Below, one piece after another: positions 32,560-40,467 of a DNA stretch of 64,000 bases; position 1 is the first letter of the stretch, and the number at the start of each line of letters is the position of its first letter. The notes beneath the pieces were generated by a model that saw only the letters and a list, made by a program, of their open reading frames with translations, was not told the DNA's origin and searched no databases. Origin of the DNA: Collinsella sp. (GTDB lineage Bacteria; Actinomycetota; Coriobacteriia; Coriobacteriales; Coriobacteriaceae); assembly GCA_031294825.1 (NCBI GenBank), contig JAUMPM010000067.1:62001-126000 (forward strand). Reading direction: 5' to 3'. The translations under genes were made by a program, and so were the position numbers.

Positions 32560-33663
32560 ATGGCGACGATGAACGAAAAAGATTACTACGAGATTCTGGG
32601 TGTCTCCAAGGACGCCACCTCGCGTGATATTCAAAAGGCCTTCCAGCAAAAGGCCCGCAAGCTCCATCCGGACGTCAACAAAGAGCCGGATGCCGAGGAA
32701 AAGTTTAAAGAGGTTTCCGAGGCCTACGCCGTGCTTTCGGATGAGCAAAAACGTGCGCGCTACGACGCCATGCGCTCGGGCAATCCCTTTGCCGGTGCTC
32801 CTACGGCTTCGCCCTATGGTGGCGGCTACGCCGGCAACACAGGCTATGGCAATCCCTTTGAGGGCGGCTTTCCCTTTGGTGGCGCCTGGGGCCAGCAGCG
32901 TCGCGGCCAGGCTGCCTACAATCCCGAGAACGGCGCCAATGTGGTCGTCGATATCAAACTTGACGCCAAGGAGGCCAAGGGCGGTGCCCGCAAGACCGTC
33001 CGCTACACGCGTTTCGATACATGCGGACATTGCGGCGGCTCGGGTTCTGTCTCCTCCGAGCATGCCCATACCTGCCCGAGCTGCGGCGGCCGCGGCCACA
33101 TCGACGTCGACCTGTCCTTCCTGTTTGGTGCGGGCACGTTTCAGTCAGTCTGCCCCGAGTGCGGCGGTTCCGGTAAGGTCGTCGCCGACCCCTGCCCCGA
33201 TTGCGGCGGCAGCGGGCGGACCCGTGTGACCTCCGAGCAGACAATTGAGTTTCCTGCCGGCACGCACGATGGCGACGAGGTCCGCATTAGCGGCATGGGG
33301 CATGCTGGCACCAACGGTGCCGCGGGCGGCGACCTGGTCGGCCGCGCCCATGTTGAAGCCGAGCGCTTGGAAGGCAAAGCTCGTACCGGTTTTTACCTGA
33401 TGGGCATCGTGGCGCCGTTTTTGGTGCTGTCGGCCATTTCGGGCGTGTTCTCGGCCTTTGCCGTGATGTGCTTTATTCCGTTTACCATGGGCCTGTTTAT
33501 GGTGCTTTCGGACGGTGTGCTTCATCGTAGTCTGCTGTGGTGGAAGCGCGGTGCGATGCAGTTTGCCAACGGTTTTGCCAACGGCTTCATGTTCGCGCTC
33601 GTGTCGGTTTGGTTCGCGAGCTGCTCGCAACGTGCCATGCTTTCGCCCTACGCAATGCAATAA
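32560..33663 (+). CDS. DnaJ-like protein with C-terminal membrane segments
   Basis: The 367-residue protein is a J-domain cochaperone, partner of DnaK. It has a J domain (about 7-72) with HPD at 36-38, a Gly/Phe-rich linker, and a complete zinc domain with four repeats (CGHCGGSG, CPSCGGRG, CPECGGSG, CPDCGGSG). The substrate-binding region stops after one short beta segment (EFPAGTHDGDEVRISGMG). From about residue 272 the sequence turns hydrophobic, with two or three membrane segments separated by a Trp/Lys/Arg stretch (LLWWKRGAMQ). The usual second beta domain and dimerisation helix are absent. It probably tethers DnaK activity to the membrane. The ATG follows AGGAGG; canonical dnaJ lies next. 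Confidence 0.88.
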   Translation: MATMNEKDYYEILGVSKDATSRDIQKAFQQKARKLHPDVNKEPDAEEKFKEVSEAYAVLSDEQKRARYDAMRSGNPFAGAPTASPYGGGYAGNTGYGNPFEGGFPFGGAWGQQRRGQAAYNPENGANVVVDIKLDAKEAKGGARKTVRYTRFDTCGHCGGSGSVSSEHAHTCPSCGGRGHIDVDLSFLFGAGTFQSVCPECGGSGKVVADPCPDCGGSGRTRVTSEQTIEFPAGTHDGDEVRISGMGHAGTNGAAGGDLVGRAHVEAERLEGKARTGFYLMGIVAPFLVLSAISGVFSAFAVMCFIPFTMGLFMVLSDGVLHRSLLWWKRGAMQFANGFANGFMFALVSVWFASCSQRAMLSPYAMQ

Positions 33664-33744
33664 CATCAAACCCTCTGTTTGCGGTCGGCCCAGCTTGGGT
33701 ATAGGACGCACTGTGACAATAATGAAAGTCGGAAGGATTCGGTC

Positions 33745-34893
33745 GTGTCGGAAAATAGGGATTACTACGAGGTGCTTGGCGTCGACAAGGATGCCGACGC
33801 GCGGACGATTAAGCGTGCGTTTCTAAAGAAGGCCCGTACCGTACATCCGGATGTTTCGGACGACCCCGAGGCCGAGGCCAAGTTCAAGGAGCTCAACGAG
33901 GCCTATTCCGTTCTTTCCGATGAGCAGAAGCGTGCTAACTACGACCGTTACGGCACTGCTGACGGCCCTGGTGGTTCGGGTTACGTCGATATCAACGATA
34001 TCTTTGGTGGCATGGGCATGGACGACTTGTTCTCGTCGTTCTTTGGCGGCGGTGCCGGCGGTGGCGCCCGCAGCCGTCGTGAGCGTCGTCGCGGACGTGA
34101 CATGGCCATCTCGCTTTCGGTGACCCTTGAGGAGGCGGCGCTCGGCTGCAAAAAGACGATCAGTTATGACCGCCTTGCTCCTTGCGAGGACTGTAATGGC
34201 ACCGGTAGGGCAGAGGGCGCACAGGAAAAGCAGTGCGGCCGCTGCCACGGTACGGGCTATGTCACGACGGTTCAGCGTTCGTTCCTGGGCCAGGTTCAGT
34301 CTTCCTCGCCTTGCCCCGACTGCCATGGCGAGGGTACGGTTATCGACCATCCCTGCGAGACCTGCGACGGTCAGGGCCGCACGCCTTCGCACGAAAAGAT
34401 CGACATCGATATTCCCGCCGGCGTTTCGACCGGTCGCCAGCTGCGCGTGAGCGGCTTTGGCGAGGCCGGCCTTCGCGGCGAGCCCTCGGGCGACCTGATT
34501 GTCAACGTGCGCGTTGCCGACCATGAGCGCTTTAAGCGCAACGGTGACGACCTGTACCTGGTGAGCGATATCTCGATTGCGCAGGCTGCGCTCGGCTGCG
34601 AGATCGAGGTCGAAGGCATTATGCCCGACGAGGTCGTTAAGGTGACGGTTCCCGCCGGCGCCCAGTACGGCGACACCGTGAGCGTCAATAATTACGGCAT
34701 GCCGCGCATTGGCGGTGGCGGTTCGCGTGGCCGCCTGATCGTGCAACTGCGCGTGGTCGTTCCCACCAATCTTTCCAATAAGCAACGCGAGCTGCTCCGT
34801 GCTTTTGCCGATGAGATGGGCGATGACGTCGCTTCCGGTAAGAAGTCGGTGACCGACCGTATCAAGAGTGCCCTCGACGATATCCTCGATTAA
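33745..34893 (+). CDS. dnaJ: Chaperone DnaJ
   Basis: This is the canonical type I DnaJ, which delivers substrates to DnaK. The 382-residue protein has a J domain with HPD, a Gly-rich region (GGAGGGARSRRERRRG), four zinc motifs (CEDCNGTG, CGRCHGTG, CPDCHGEG, CETCDGQG) and both C-terminal beta domains (IPAGVSTGRQLRVSGFGEAG and VPAGAQYGDTVSVN). GTG 33745 follows GGAAGGATTC; upstream in-frame codons lack homology. No dnaK or grpE is nearby, and no CIRCE or HAIR-like site was recognised in the 81 bases upstream. mtaB follows after nine bases. Confidence 0.95.
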   Translation: MSENRDYYEVLGVDKDADARTIKRAFLKKARTVHPDVSDDPEAEAKFKELNEAYSVLSDEQKRANYDRYGTADGPGGSGYVDINDIFGGMGMDDLFSSFFGGGAGGGARSRRERRRGRDMAISLSVTLEEAALGCKKTISYDRLAPCEDCNGTGRAEGAQEKQCGRCHGTGYVTTVQRSFLGQVQSSSPCPDCHGEGTVIDHPCETCDGQGRTPSHEKIDIDIPAGVSTGRQLRVSGFGEAGLRGEPSGDLIVNVRVADHERFKRNGDDLYLVSDISIAQAALGCEIEVEGIMPDEVVKVTVPAGAQYGDTVSVNNYGMPRIGGGGSRGRLIVQLRVVVPTNLSNKQRELLRAFADEMGDDVASGKKSVTDRIKSALDDILD

Positions 34894-34902
34894 GGAGCCC
34901 GC

Positions 34903-36195
34903 GTGCTCGCACCCCATATTTCCGTCGTCAACCTCGGCTGCCGCGTCAACCGGGTTGAGTCTGACCGTATCACTGCCGATCTTATGCGCCTGGGATTTGC
35001 TATTGTGGAGCCCCAGGATGCCGATCTGATCGTCATTAACACCTGTGCCGTTACGGGCGAGGCCGAGGCCAAGACCCGTAAGGCCGTCCGTCATGCGCTG
35101 GCCTATCCGGGCGAGCCTTACGTGGTCGTAACCGGCTGCGTCGTCAACCTGCATCCCGAGGAGTTGCTGGAGCTCTCCGATCGCGTGATCGCCGAGCCGT
35201 CCAAGATTGACGTCGCCGAGCGCGTCTGCGAGGTGCTGGGTGTCGAATCCGATAGCGTTCCCGCCTGCAGCGATGGCGAGGTGCTCGATGCGCTCGGTCG
35301 CTCTCGCCTGGGCGTGAAGATTCAGGACGGCTGCAACCATCGCTGCACCTATTGCATTGTGTGGAAGGCACGCGGCCCCGAGCGCTCCGTGCCCGTCGAG
35401 TCCGTGCTCGAGCAAGTTCGCGAGGCCCAGGAGGCCGGCGTGCCCGAGGTGGTGCTGACCGGTGTGAACCTGGGTGCCTACGATGGCAAGAGCGCGACCG
35501 ACGAGCACGTCGAAATCGATGAGCTGCTCGAGGCCATCATGGAGCGCACGTCTATTCCGCATGTGCGCATTTCCTCGGTCGAGCCCATGGATATCTCCGA
35601 GCGCCTGCTTAAGGTTATGGCGCGCTATCCGCAGCGTATCGCCCCGTTTTTGCACCTGCCCGTGCAGTCCGGCTGCACTGCGACCCTGCATCGCATGGGC
35701 CGTCCCTATAGCGCCGAGGCCTTTGAGGACACGGTGCGTATGATTCGCGCCAACTTGCCCCAGGCGTCCCTTTCGTGCGATGTCATCGTCGGTTTTCCTG
35801 GTGAGACGGACGAGGAGTTCGAGGAGTCGCTGGCGCTGTGCCGCCGTGTGGGTTTCTCGCGTATGCACGTGTTCCGCTACAGCAAGCGTCCCGGTACCCT
35901 TGCTGCCGACATGCCCGACCAGGTGCCACCCGAGGTTATGGCCGAGCGCAGCCGCCGTATGCGGGCCGCCGCACAGGAGCTCGCTATTGCCGACGCTCGT
36001 CGTCGCGTGGGCACGGTCGAGCGTGCCGTGCTCGAGTATGGTGACAACCTGACGCTCGGCTCGTTCCATCATGCCCGTCTTGACGATACCTGTGGACTTA
36101 CAGCCCCGTGCCTGCTCGATGTTGCTATCATCGGAGTCGATGATTCCGGCTTGGTCCATGCACGCAGGGAGGTTCATGGAAGCCTCGAAGATTAG
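34903..36195 (+). CDS. mtaB: tRNA t6A37 methylthiotransferase
   Basis: MtaB converts t6A to ms2t6A at position 37 of tRNA using two iron-sulfur clusters and SAM. The 430-residue protein shows the N-terminal UPF0004 domain with three Cys (LGCRVN, NTCAVTGEAE, TGCVVN), the radical SAM motif CNHRCTYCIVWKARG (about 144-158), and a C-terminal TRAM-like stretch. The motif variants separate it from RimO and MiaB, both also in this window. GTG at 34903. The 3' end overlaps phoH by 20 bases. Confidence 0.92.
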   Translation: MLAPHISVVNLGCRVNRVESDRITADLMRLGFAIVEPQDADLIVINTCAVTGEAEAKTRKAVRHALAYPGEPYVVVTGCVVNLHPEELLELSDRVIAEPSKIDVAERVCEVLGVESDSVPACSDGEVLDALGRSRLGVKIQDGCNHRCTYCIVWKARGPERSVPVESVLEQVREAQEAGVPEVVLTGVNLGAYDGKSATDEHVEIDELLEAIMERTSIPHVRISSVEPMDISERLLKVMARYPQRIAPFLHLPVQSGCTATLHRMGRPYSAEAFEDTVRMIRANLPQASLSCDVIVGFPGETDEEFEESLALCRRVGFSRMHVFRYSKRPGTLAADMPDQVPPEVMAERSRRMRAAAQELAIADARRRVGTVERAVLEYGDNLTLGSFHHARLDDTCGLTAPCLLDVAIIGVDDSGLVHARREVHGSLED

Positions 36196-37162
36196 ACTTA
36201 CCGTTCCCGAGGGAATTGATCCCTCGCGCGTTTTGGGCGTCGGCGACGGCGTTCTTCGTGCTCTTGAGAGTTTGGTTCGCGCTCACGTGGTCGCCCGTGG
36301 CGATAGCATCGCCGTGAGCGGTGACCCGGATGAGGTCGAACTCGTGGCGCGTTTTTTCGAACACGCTTTTCGCGAGGCGGCCGCCGGGCGCACGCTGTCT
36401 GTCGACGATGTCTCTCGCTGCCTGGCTGTCTTGCGCGACGGTGAGCACGAGGCTACGTCGCTTCGCGATGACGTGCTGCTTTCGTATCGCGGCCGCGTCA
36501 TTCGCCCCAAGACGCTCGGGCAAAAGCGCTATGTGGATGCCATCCGCTCGCATACCATCACGTTTGGCTTGGGTCCTGCCGGTACCGGTAAGACCTATCT
36601 GGCTATGGCGCTCGCCGTTGCCGCGCTCAAGCGTCACGAGGTGGGCCGTCTGATCTTGACGCGTCCGGTTGTCGAGGCGGGGGAGAATCTGGGCTTTTTA
36701 CCCGGCACCCTCGAGGAAAAGATCGATCCCTACATGCGTCCGCTTTACGACGCCCTATTTGACATGATGGATCGCGAGCGCACCGATGAGCTTATGGAGC
36801 GCGGCGTGATCGAGATCGCCCCGCTTGCCTACATGCGCGGCCGCACGCTGAGTGATGCCTTCGTGGTGCTCGACGAGGCGCAAAATACCACGCCCGAGCA
36901 GATGAAGATGTTCCTGACACGCCTTGGGTTCAACTCCAAGTTCGTGATTACCGGCGACCTGAGCCAGCGCGACCTGGTGGGTCGTCGTGGCGGTCTTGCC
37001 GACGTTGAGCAGATTTTGGGCCGTGTCGACGATGTCGCATTTTCTCACCTCGAGCGTGCCGACGTGGTGCGTCATGCCCTGGTGGGTCGTATCGTCGAGG
37101 CATATGATGCTTATGATGACGTGCGCGAGCAGCGCCCGCGCGACCGAAAGGAGTCCCGTTGA
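36176..37162 (+). CDS. phoH: PhoH-like ATPase
   Basis: PhoH proteins are P-loop ATPases linked with RNA metabolism; their substrate is not fully defined. The 328-residue protein has a KH-like N-terminal region (about 10-80), then GPAGTGKTYLAMAL (Walker A, about 133), LTRPVVEAGENLGFLPG, the Walker B VVLDEAQNTTPEQ and the ITGDLSQRDL sensor. ATG 36176 follows AGGGAGGTT and lies inside the mtaB end. The stop overlaps the ybeY TTG, the standard phoH-ybeY pairing, which suggests a shared role in rRNA maturation. Confidence 0.94.
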   Translation: MEASKIRLTVPEGIDPSRVLGVGDGVLRALESLVRAHVVARGDSIAVSGDPDEVELVARFFEHAFREAAAGRTLSVDDVSRCLAVLRDGEHEATSLRDDVLLSYRGRVIRPKTLGQKRYVDAIRSHTITFGLGPAGTGKTYLAMALAVAALKRHEVGRLILTRPVVEAGENLGFLPGTLEEKIDPYMRPLYDALFDMMDRERTDELMERGVIEIAPLAYMRGRTLSDAFVVLDEAQNTTPEQMKMFLTRLGFNSKFVITGDLSQRDLVGRRGGLADVEQILGRVDDVAFSHLERADVVRHALVGRIVEAYDAYDDVREQRPRDRKESR

Positions 37163-37668
37163 GTGTATTGATCAGCAACGATGCCGAGCTCGATACGCTG
37201 CTCGACGCGCAGGAGGTGGAGCACATCTGCGAGGTCGTGCTTGCCGCCGAGGGCGTTGAGCGTGAAGTCGAGATTTCCCTTTCGTATGTCGACGAGGACG
37301 AGATGCACGAGCTCAACCACGAGTGGCGCGGCATCGACCGCACCACCGATGTGCTCTCGTTTGAGTGCGATTCGGCCTTTGACGATGACATTCCCGCCGA
37401 TGAGACGCTCGAGCTCGGCGATATTATCTTGGCCCCGCAGGTTATTGCCCGTCAGGCCCCCGGTTTTGGCAATAGCCCCGCTGACGAGTGCCGTCTGATG
37501 CTCGTTCACGGCATGCTGCACCTGCTGGGCTATGACCATATTGATGACGACGAGGCCGAGGTCATGGAGGCCCGCGAGGACGCCATCCTGCGCGATCTGG
37601 CGCTCGAGCGCGGCGAGGACCCCAAGCTAGTCCATGTCGGCCCCATCACCAACCACGCCCACGACTAG
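37159..37668 (+). CDS. ybeY: Endoribonuclease YbeY
   Basis: YbeY is a zinc endoribonuclease needed for 16S rRNA maturation and ribosome quality control. The 169-residue protein has the catalytic motif HGMLHLLGYDH with three His ligands, the RTTDVLSFE motif and a conserved ELGDIILAPQV strand. It starts at TTG 37159 (overlap TTGA with phoH) after AAAGGAG. Neighbours phoH, dgkA, era and recO are the common bacterial order, with Era a known functional partner of YbeY. Confidence 0.94.
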   Translation: MSVLISNDAELDTLLDAQEVEHICEVVLAAEGVEREVEISLSYVDEDEMHELNHEWRGIDRTTDVLSFECDSAFDDDIPADETLELGDIILAPQVIARQAPGFGNSPADECRLMLVHGMLHLLGYDHIDDDEAEVMEAREDAILRDLALERGEDPKLVHVGPITNHAHD

Positions 37669-37677
37669 GAGCCGTCT

Positions 37678-38055
37678 ATGATTCCCGGATCTAACAAGGA
37701 CCATCCGTCCTTCTTAAAGTCGTTTTCCTACGCCATGGAGGGCTTCGTCACCGCCGTAAAGACCGAGCGCAACATTAAGGTCATGCTCGTTGCGGGCGTG
37801 TGTACCGTCATTGCCGGCTGCATCGTGGGGCTCGACATTGCCGAGTGGGCCACGATTATCATCTGCTGTGGCTTGGTGATTCATGGCGAGCTGTGTAACA
37901 CCGCCATGGAGGCCATCGTCGACCTGGCGACCCAGGAGCTCCATCCGCTGGCCAAGCGTGCGAAGGACATTGCCGCCGCCTCTGTATACGTTCTTTCCAT
38001 CACCGCCGCGATTGTGGGCTTGCTGGTATTTGCCCACGCGCTCGGCTTTATTTAG
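37678..38055 (+). CDS. dgkA: Diacylglycerol/undecaprenol kinase family protein
   Basis: This small integral membrane kinase phosphorylates diacylglycerol or, in Gram-positives, undecaprenol. The 125-residue protein has three membrane segments and the catalytic motif HGELCNTAMEAIVDLAT, followed by HPLAKRAKDIAAASV with the conserved Lys and Asp. The start is an ATG after GGAGCCGTCT. From the Gram-positive setting and the ybeY-dgkA-era order, undecaprenol is the more likely substrate, which would link it to uppS. The exact lipid is inferred. Confidence 0.9.
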   Translation: MIPGSNKDHPSFLKSFSYAMEGFVTAVKTERNIKVMLVAGVCTVIAGCIVGLDIAEWATIIICCGLVIHGELCNTAMEAIVDLATQELHPLAKRAKDIAAASVYVLSITAAIVGLLVFAHALGFI

Positions 38056-38067
38056 AAAGGGATTCCC

Positions 38068-39135
38068 ATGTCCGACAATATGCAGCCTACCGATGAGATT
38101 TTGGACAACGAGTCCCTGGACGCGGTGGATACCGAGGAGCTCGAGGATGTCGAGGAGTTCGACCCGTTTGAGGGCATGAGCGACGAGGAGCTCGACGCCC
38201 TGTGCGACGAGGGCGACAGCCTCGCGGGCTTTGGTGACGTGGAGCCCGGTTTCCGCAGCGGTTTTGTGGCCCTGGTCGGTCGTCCCAACGCCGGCAAGTC
38301 CACGCTGCTTAATGCCTGCTATGGCAAAAAGGTCGCCATCACCTCGCCGGTGGCCCAGACGACCCGCCGCCGCATGCGCGCCGTCGTCAACCGTCCCGGC
38401 TACCAGCTAGTCTTTGTCGATACCCCGGGTATTCATAAGCCCAAGGACGGTCTGGGATCCGAGCTCAACAAGAGCGCGTTGTTCGAGCTGAACGATGTCG
38501 ATGTCGTCGCGTTTTTGATTGATGCCACCAAGCCGATCGGCAGGGGAGACGCTTGGGTTGCCGAGCGCGTCAGATGCGCCCGTTGCAAGAAGGTCCTGGT
38601 GCTCACCAAGGCCGATGAGGCCGATCCCGCCCAGGTTATGGAACAGCTCAAGGCCGCCCACGAGCTTATGGAGTATGACGACGAGATCGTGACGTCGTCG
38701 GTCAAGAACTTCAACGTCGATGCCTTTATCGAGACCGTTGCGCACTTTTTGCCCGAGGGTCCGCGTTGGTTCCCCGAGGACATGGGTATCGACGCTTCCG
38801 ACGAGACGCTCGTTGCCGAGTTTGTGCGCGAGAAGGTTCTGCGCCGCACCCGTGACGAGATCCCGCACTCCGTGGGCGTGATCTGCGATGCGCTCGAGCA
38901 GACCAAGAAGGTGCTGCGCGTGCACGCCACCATTTACGTCGAGCGTGAGGGCCAAAAGGGCATCATCATTGGAAAGGGCGGCGAGATGATCAAACATATC
39001 GGCATCGACGCCCGTCGCGACCTTGAACGCATCTTTGGCACCCAGGTCTTTTTGGAGCTGGACGTGAAGGTCAAGGCCGGCTGGCGCGACGACGAGGCAC
39101 AGATTCGCCGTTTTGGCTATAACGCCGAAGATTAG
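38068..39135 (+). CDS. era: GTPase Era with acidic N-terminal extension
   Basis: Era binds the 3' end of 16S rRNA during 30S assembly. The 355-residue protein has the G motifs GRPNAGKST (71-79), DTPGIHKPKDGLG and LTKADEAD, and the C-terminal KH domain with IIIGKGGEMIKHIG. Usual Era proteins have about 300 residues and begin a few residues before the P-loop. Here about 63 residues precede the G domain, nearly half of them Asp or Glu. The ATG follows AAAGGGATTCCC, and no later start has a comparable ribosome site, so the extension is probably real. Confidence 0.95.
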   Translation: MSDNMQPTDEILDNESLDAVDTEELEDVEEFDPFEGMSDEELDALCDEGDSLAGFGDVEPGFRSGFVALVGRPNAGKSTLLNACYGKKVAITSPVAQTTRRRMRAVVNRPGYQLVFVDTPGIHKPKDGLGSELNKSALFELNDVDVVAFLIDATKPIGRGDAWVAERVRCARCKKVLVLTKADEADPAQVMEQLKAAHELMEYDDEIVTSSVKNFNVDAFIETVAHFLPEGPRWFPEDMGIDASDETLVAEFVREKVLRRTRDEIPHSVGVICDALEQTKKVLRVHATIYVEREGQKGIIIGKGGEMIKHIGIDARRDLERIFGTQVFLELDVKVKAGWRDDEAQIRRFGYNAED

Positions 39136-39150
39136 GGACACGCGGCGCGA

Positions 39151-39900
39151 ATGGCAGGTTCTCGCACATATCGCACGAAAGTGCTCGTTCTCGACAAGAC
39201 GAAGCTCAAAGAGACCGACCTGATCTTGACGATGCTTGATGAGCGAGGTCGGCAGGTTCGTGCCGTGGCAAAGGGTGCCCGTAAACCCGGTGGGCGCCTG
39301 GCTGCGCGCTGTGAGCTGTTCTGTACCGTCGACATGCTGCTCGCGCATGGGCGGTCGCTCGACGTGGTTTCCCAGGCCGAGCTTATGGAAGCGCCGCTCG
39401 GCGCTGCGCCCGATTACGAGACGACCTGCGCCGCAAGCGCGATCGCCGAGGTCGCGCGCGTGTGCTCGTTCGAGGACGCCGAGGACCCGTTTACCTTTGC
39501 CATAACGCAGCGAGCGCTTGCCCTGGTGGGCAGCGGGCTCGACACAGCGCATATGGATCTGCTCGTGGCGGCCTTTGTCTTTAAGCTGCTGTCGCACGTT
39601 GGCTACCGACCCGATTTTTCGGCCTGCGTGCTTTGCGGAGACCCCATGCTGTCGTATTTTTCGCCCCAGGCCGGCGGGCTCATGTGCGGCTCGTGCGCGT
39701 CGAGCGTTCCGGGTGCCGAGTTGGTGTCGACCGGTGAGGTCGCATGGCTGCGCGCCCTCATGTCCATGACCTTCGATGCGCTCATGGCCGAGCGAATCGA
39801 CCCGCATACGGCGGCATTCTTGCTCGGGCTTTCGCATGTTTGGGCCGCCACGCACACCGATCAGCGCCTCCGTGCGATGGAATTCATGTTGGGTCGGTGA
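39151..39900 (+). CDS. recO: DNA repair protein RecO
   Basis: RecO loads RecA onto SSB-coated DNA with RecR. The 249-residue protein has the OB-fold start YRTKVLVLDKTKLKETDLILTMLDERGR, the helical domain, and a four-Cys zinc motif (CVLCGDP ... GLMCGSC). It lies 15 bases after era, the typical pair. recA itself is at 52.7 kb. A promoter for rpsO overlaps the region directly behind its stop. Confidence 0.94.
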   Translation: MAGSRTYRTKVLVLDKTKLKETDLILTMLDERGRQVRAVAKGARKPGGRLAARCELFCTVDMLLAHGRSLDVVSQAELMEAPLGAAPDYETTCAASAIAEVARVCSFEDAEDPFTFAITQRALALVGSGLDTAHMDLLVAAFVFKLLSHVGYRPDFSACVLCGDPMLSYFSPQAGGLMCGSCASSVPGAELVSTGEVAWLRALMSMTFDALMAERIDPHTAAFLLGLSHVWAATHTDQRLRAMEFMLGR

Positions 39901-39927
39901 TGATGCGCAGGGGCGGGCTGCTTGTGG

Positions 39928-39933
39928 TAACAT
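39928..39933 (+). promoter_or_regulatory. rpsO promoter, extended -10 (TGGTAACAT)
   Basis: TAACAT with TGG before it lies 28 bases after recO. Transcription would begin near 39940, giving a leader of about 100 nt before rpsO. Confidence 0.45.
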
Positions 39934-40002
39934 ATCGGCCTGTTAGTACCTCGACCTTGGTTGCTCGCTCCACCGGCGGCTTCCCAGTCCGAGGCGAATC
40001 GA

Positions 40003-40018
40003 GTCGCCCGATGGCGAC
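40003..40018 (+). promoter_or_regulatory. Hairpin in the rpsO leader
   Basis: GTCGCC and GGCGAC form a 6-bp stem with a CGAT loop, ending nine bases before the AAAGG ribosome site. Its position suits S15 autoregulation, but the known S15 recognition motif was not confirmed. Confidence 0.4.
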
Positions 40019-40038
40019 GCAAAACGAAAGGTGAAACA

Positions 40039-40317
40039 ATGACTGTTTCCAAAGAGCGCAAGGCGGAGCTGACTGCCCAGTTCGGTAACACCCCGGTCGA
40101 CACCGGCAACCCCAAGGTTCAGGTCGCCATCCTGTCCGAGCGCATCAAGGAGCTGACCGAGCACATGAAGTCCCACCAGAAGGACTTCCACACCCGTCGT
40201 GGCCTGCTCATGCTCGTCGGTCGTCGTCGTCGTCTTCTCTCCTACATCAAGAAGAACGACATCGTCGAGTACCGTGAGCTCATCAAGGCTCTGGGCATTC
40301 GCGACAATATTCAGTAG
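40039..40317 (+). CDS. rpsO: 30S ribosomal protein S15
   Basis: S15 binds the 16S rRNA three-way junction. The 92-residue MTVSKERKAELTAQFG... contains the LTEHMKSHQKDFHTRRGLLMLVGRRRRLL stretch (in pieces) of RNA-binding residues and ends AL GIRDNIQ. ATG 40039 follows AAAGGTGAAACA; the longer frame upstream lies in the leader. rpsO before pnp is a classic order, here with a terminator between them. Confidence 0.96.
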   Translation: MTVSKERKAELTAQFGNTPVDTGNPKVQVAILSERIKELTEHMKSHQKDFHTRRGLLMLVGRRRRLLSYIKKNDIVEYRELIKALGIRDNIQ

Positions 40318-40333
40318 CGAACTTGTACATGCT

Positions 40334-40365
40334 AAGAGCGTCCTGCATGCGGGACGCTCTTTTTG
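40334..40365 (+). terminator. Intrinsic terminator after rpsO
   Basis: AGAGCGTCC pairs with GGACGCTCT, followed by five Ts, 17 bases after the rpsO stop. Some read-through into pnp is likely, as no pnp promoter was recognised. Confidence 0.9.
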
Positions 40366-40431
40366 TGTAAGGGCGTGAACAATCACGCTCTGAAGCGTGG
40401 CGGGGGCAGGGGGCTCGCGTCACATGAGAAG

Positions 40432-40454
40432 CCCGCAGACAAGGGGTCTGCGGG
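40432..40454 (+). promoter_or_regulatory. Hairpin in the pnp 5' leader
   Basis: CCCGCAGAC and GTCTGCGGG form a 9-bp perfect stem with a 5-nt loop, ending directly before the AAAGGAG ribosome site of pnp. A second 6-bp hairpin (CACGCT/AGCGTG) lies at 40384-40399. Leader hairpins of this kind are processed in pnp autoregulation in other bacteria. Confidence 0.55.
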
Positions 40455-40467
40455 GTAAAGGAGAACA

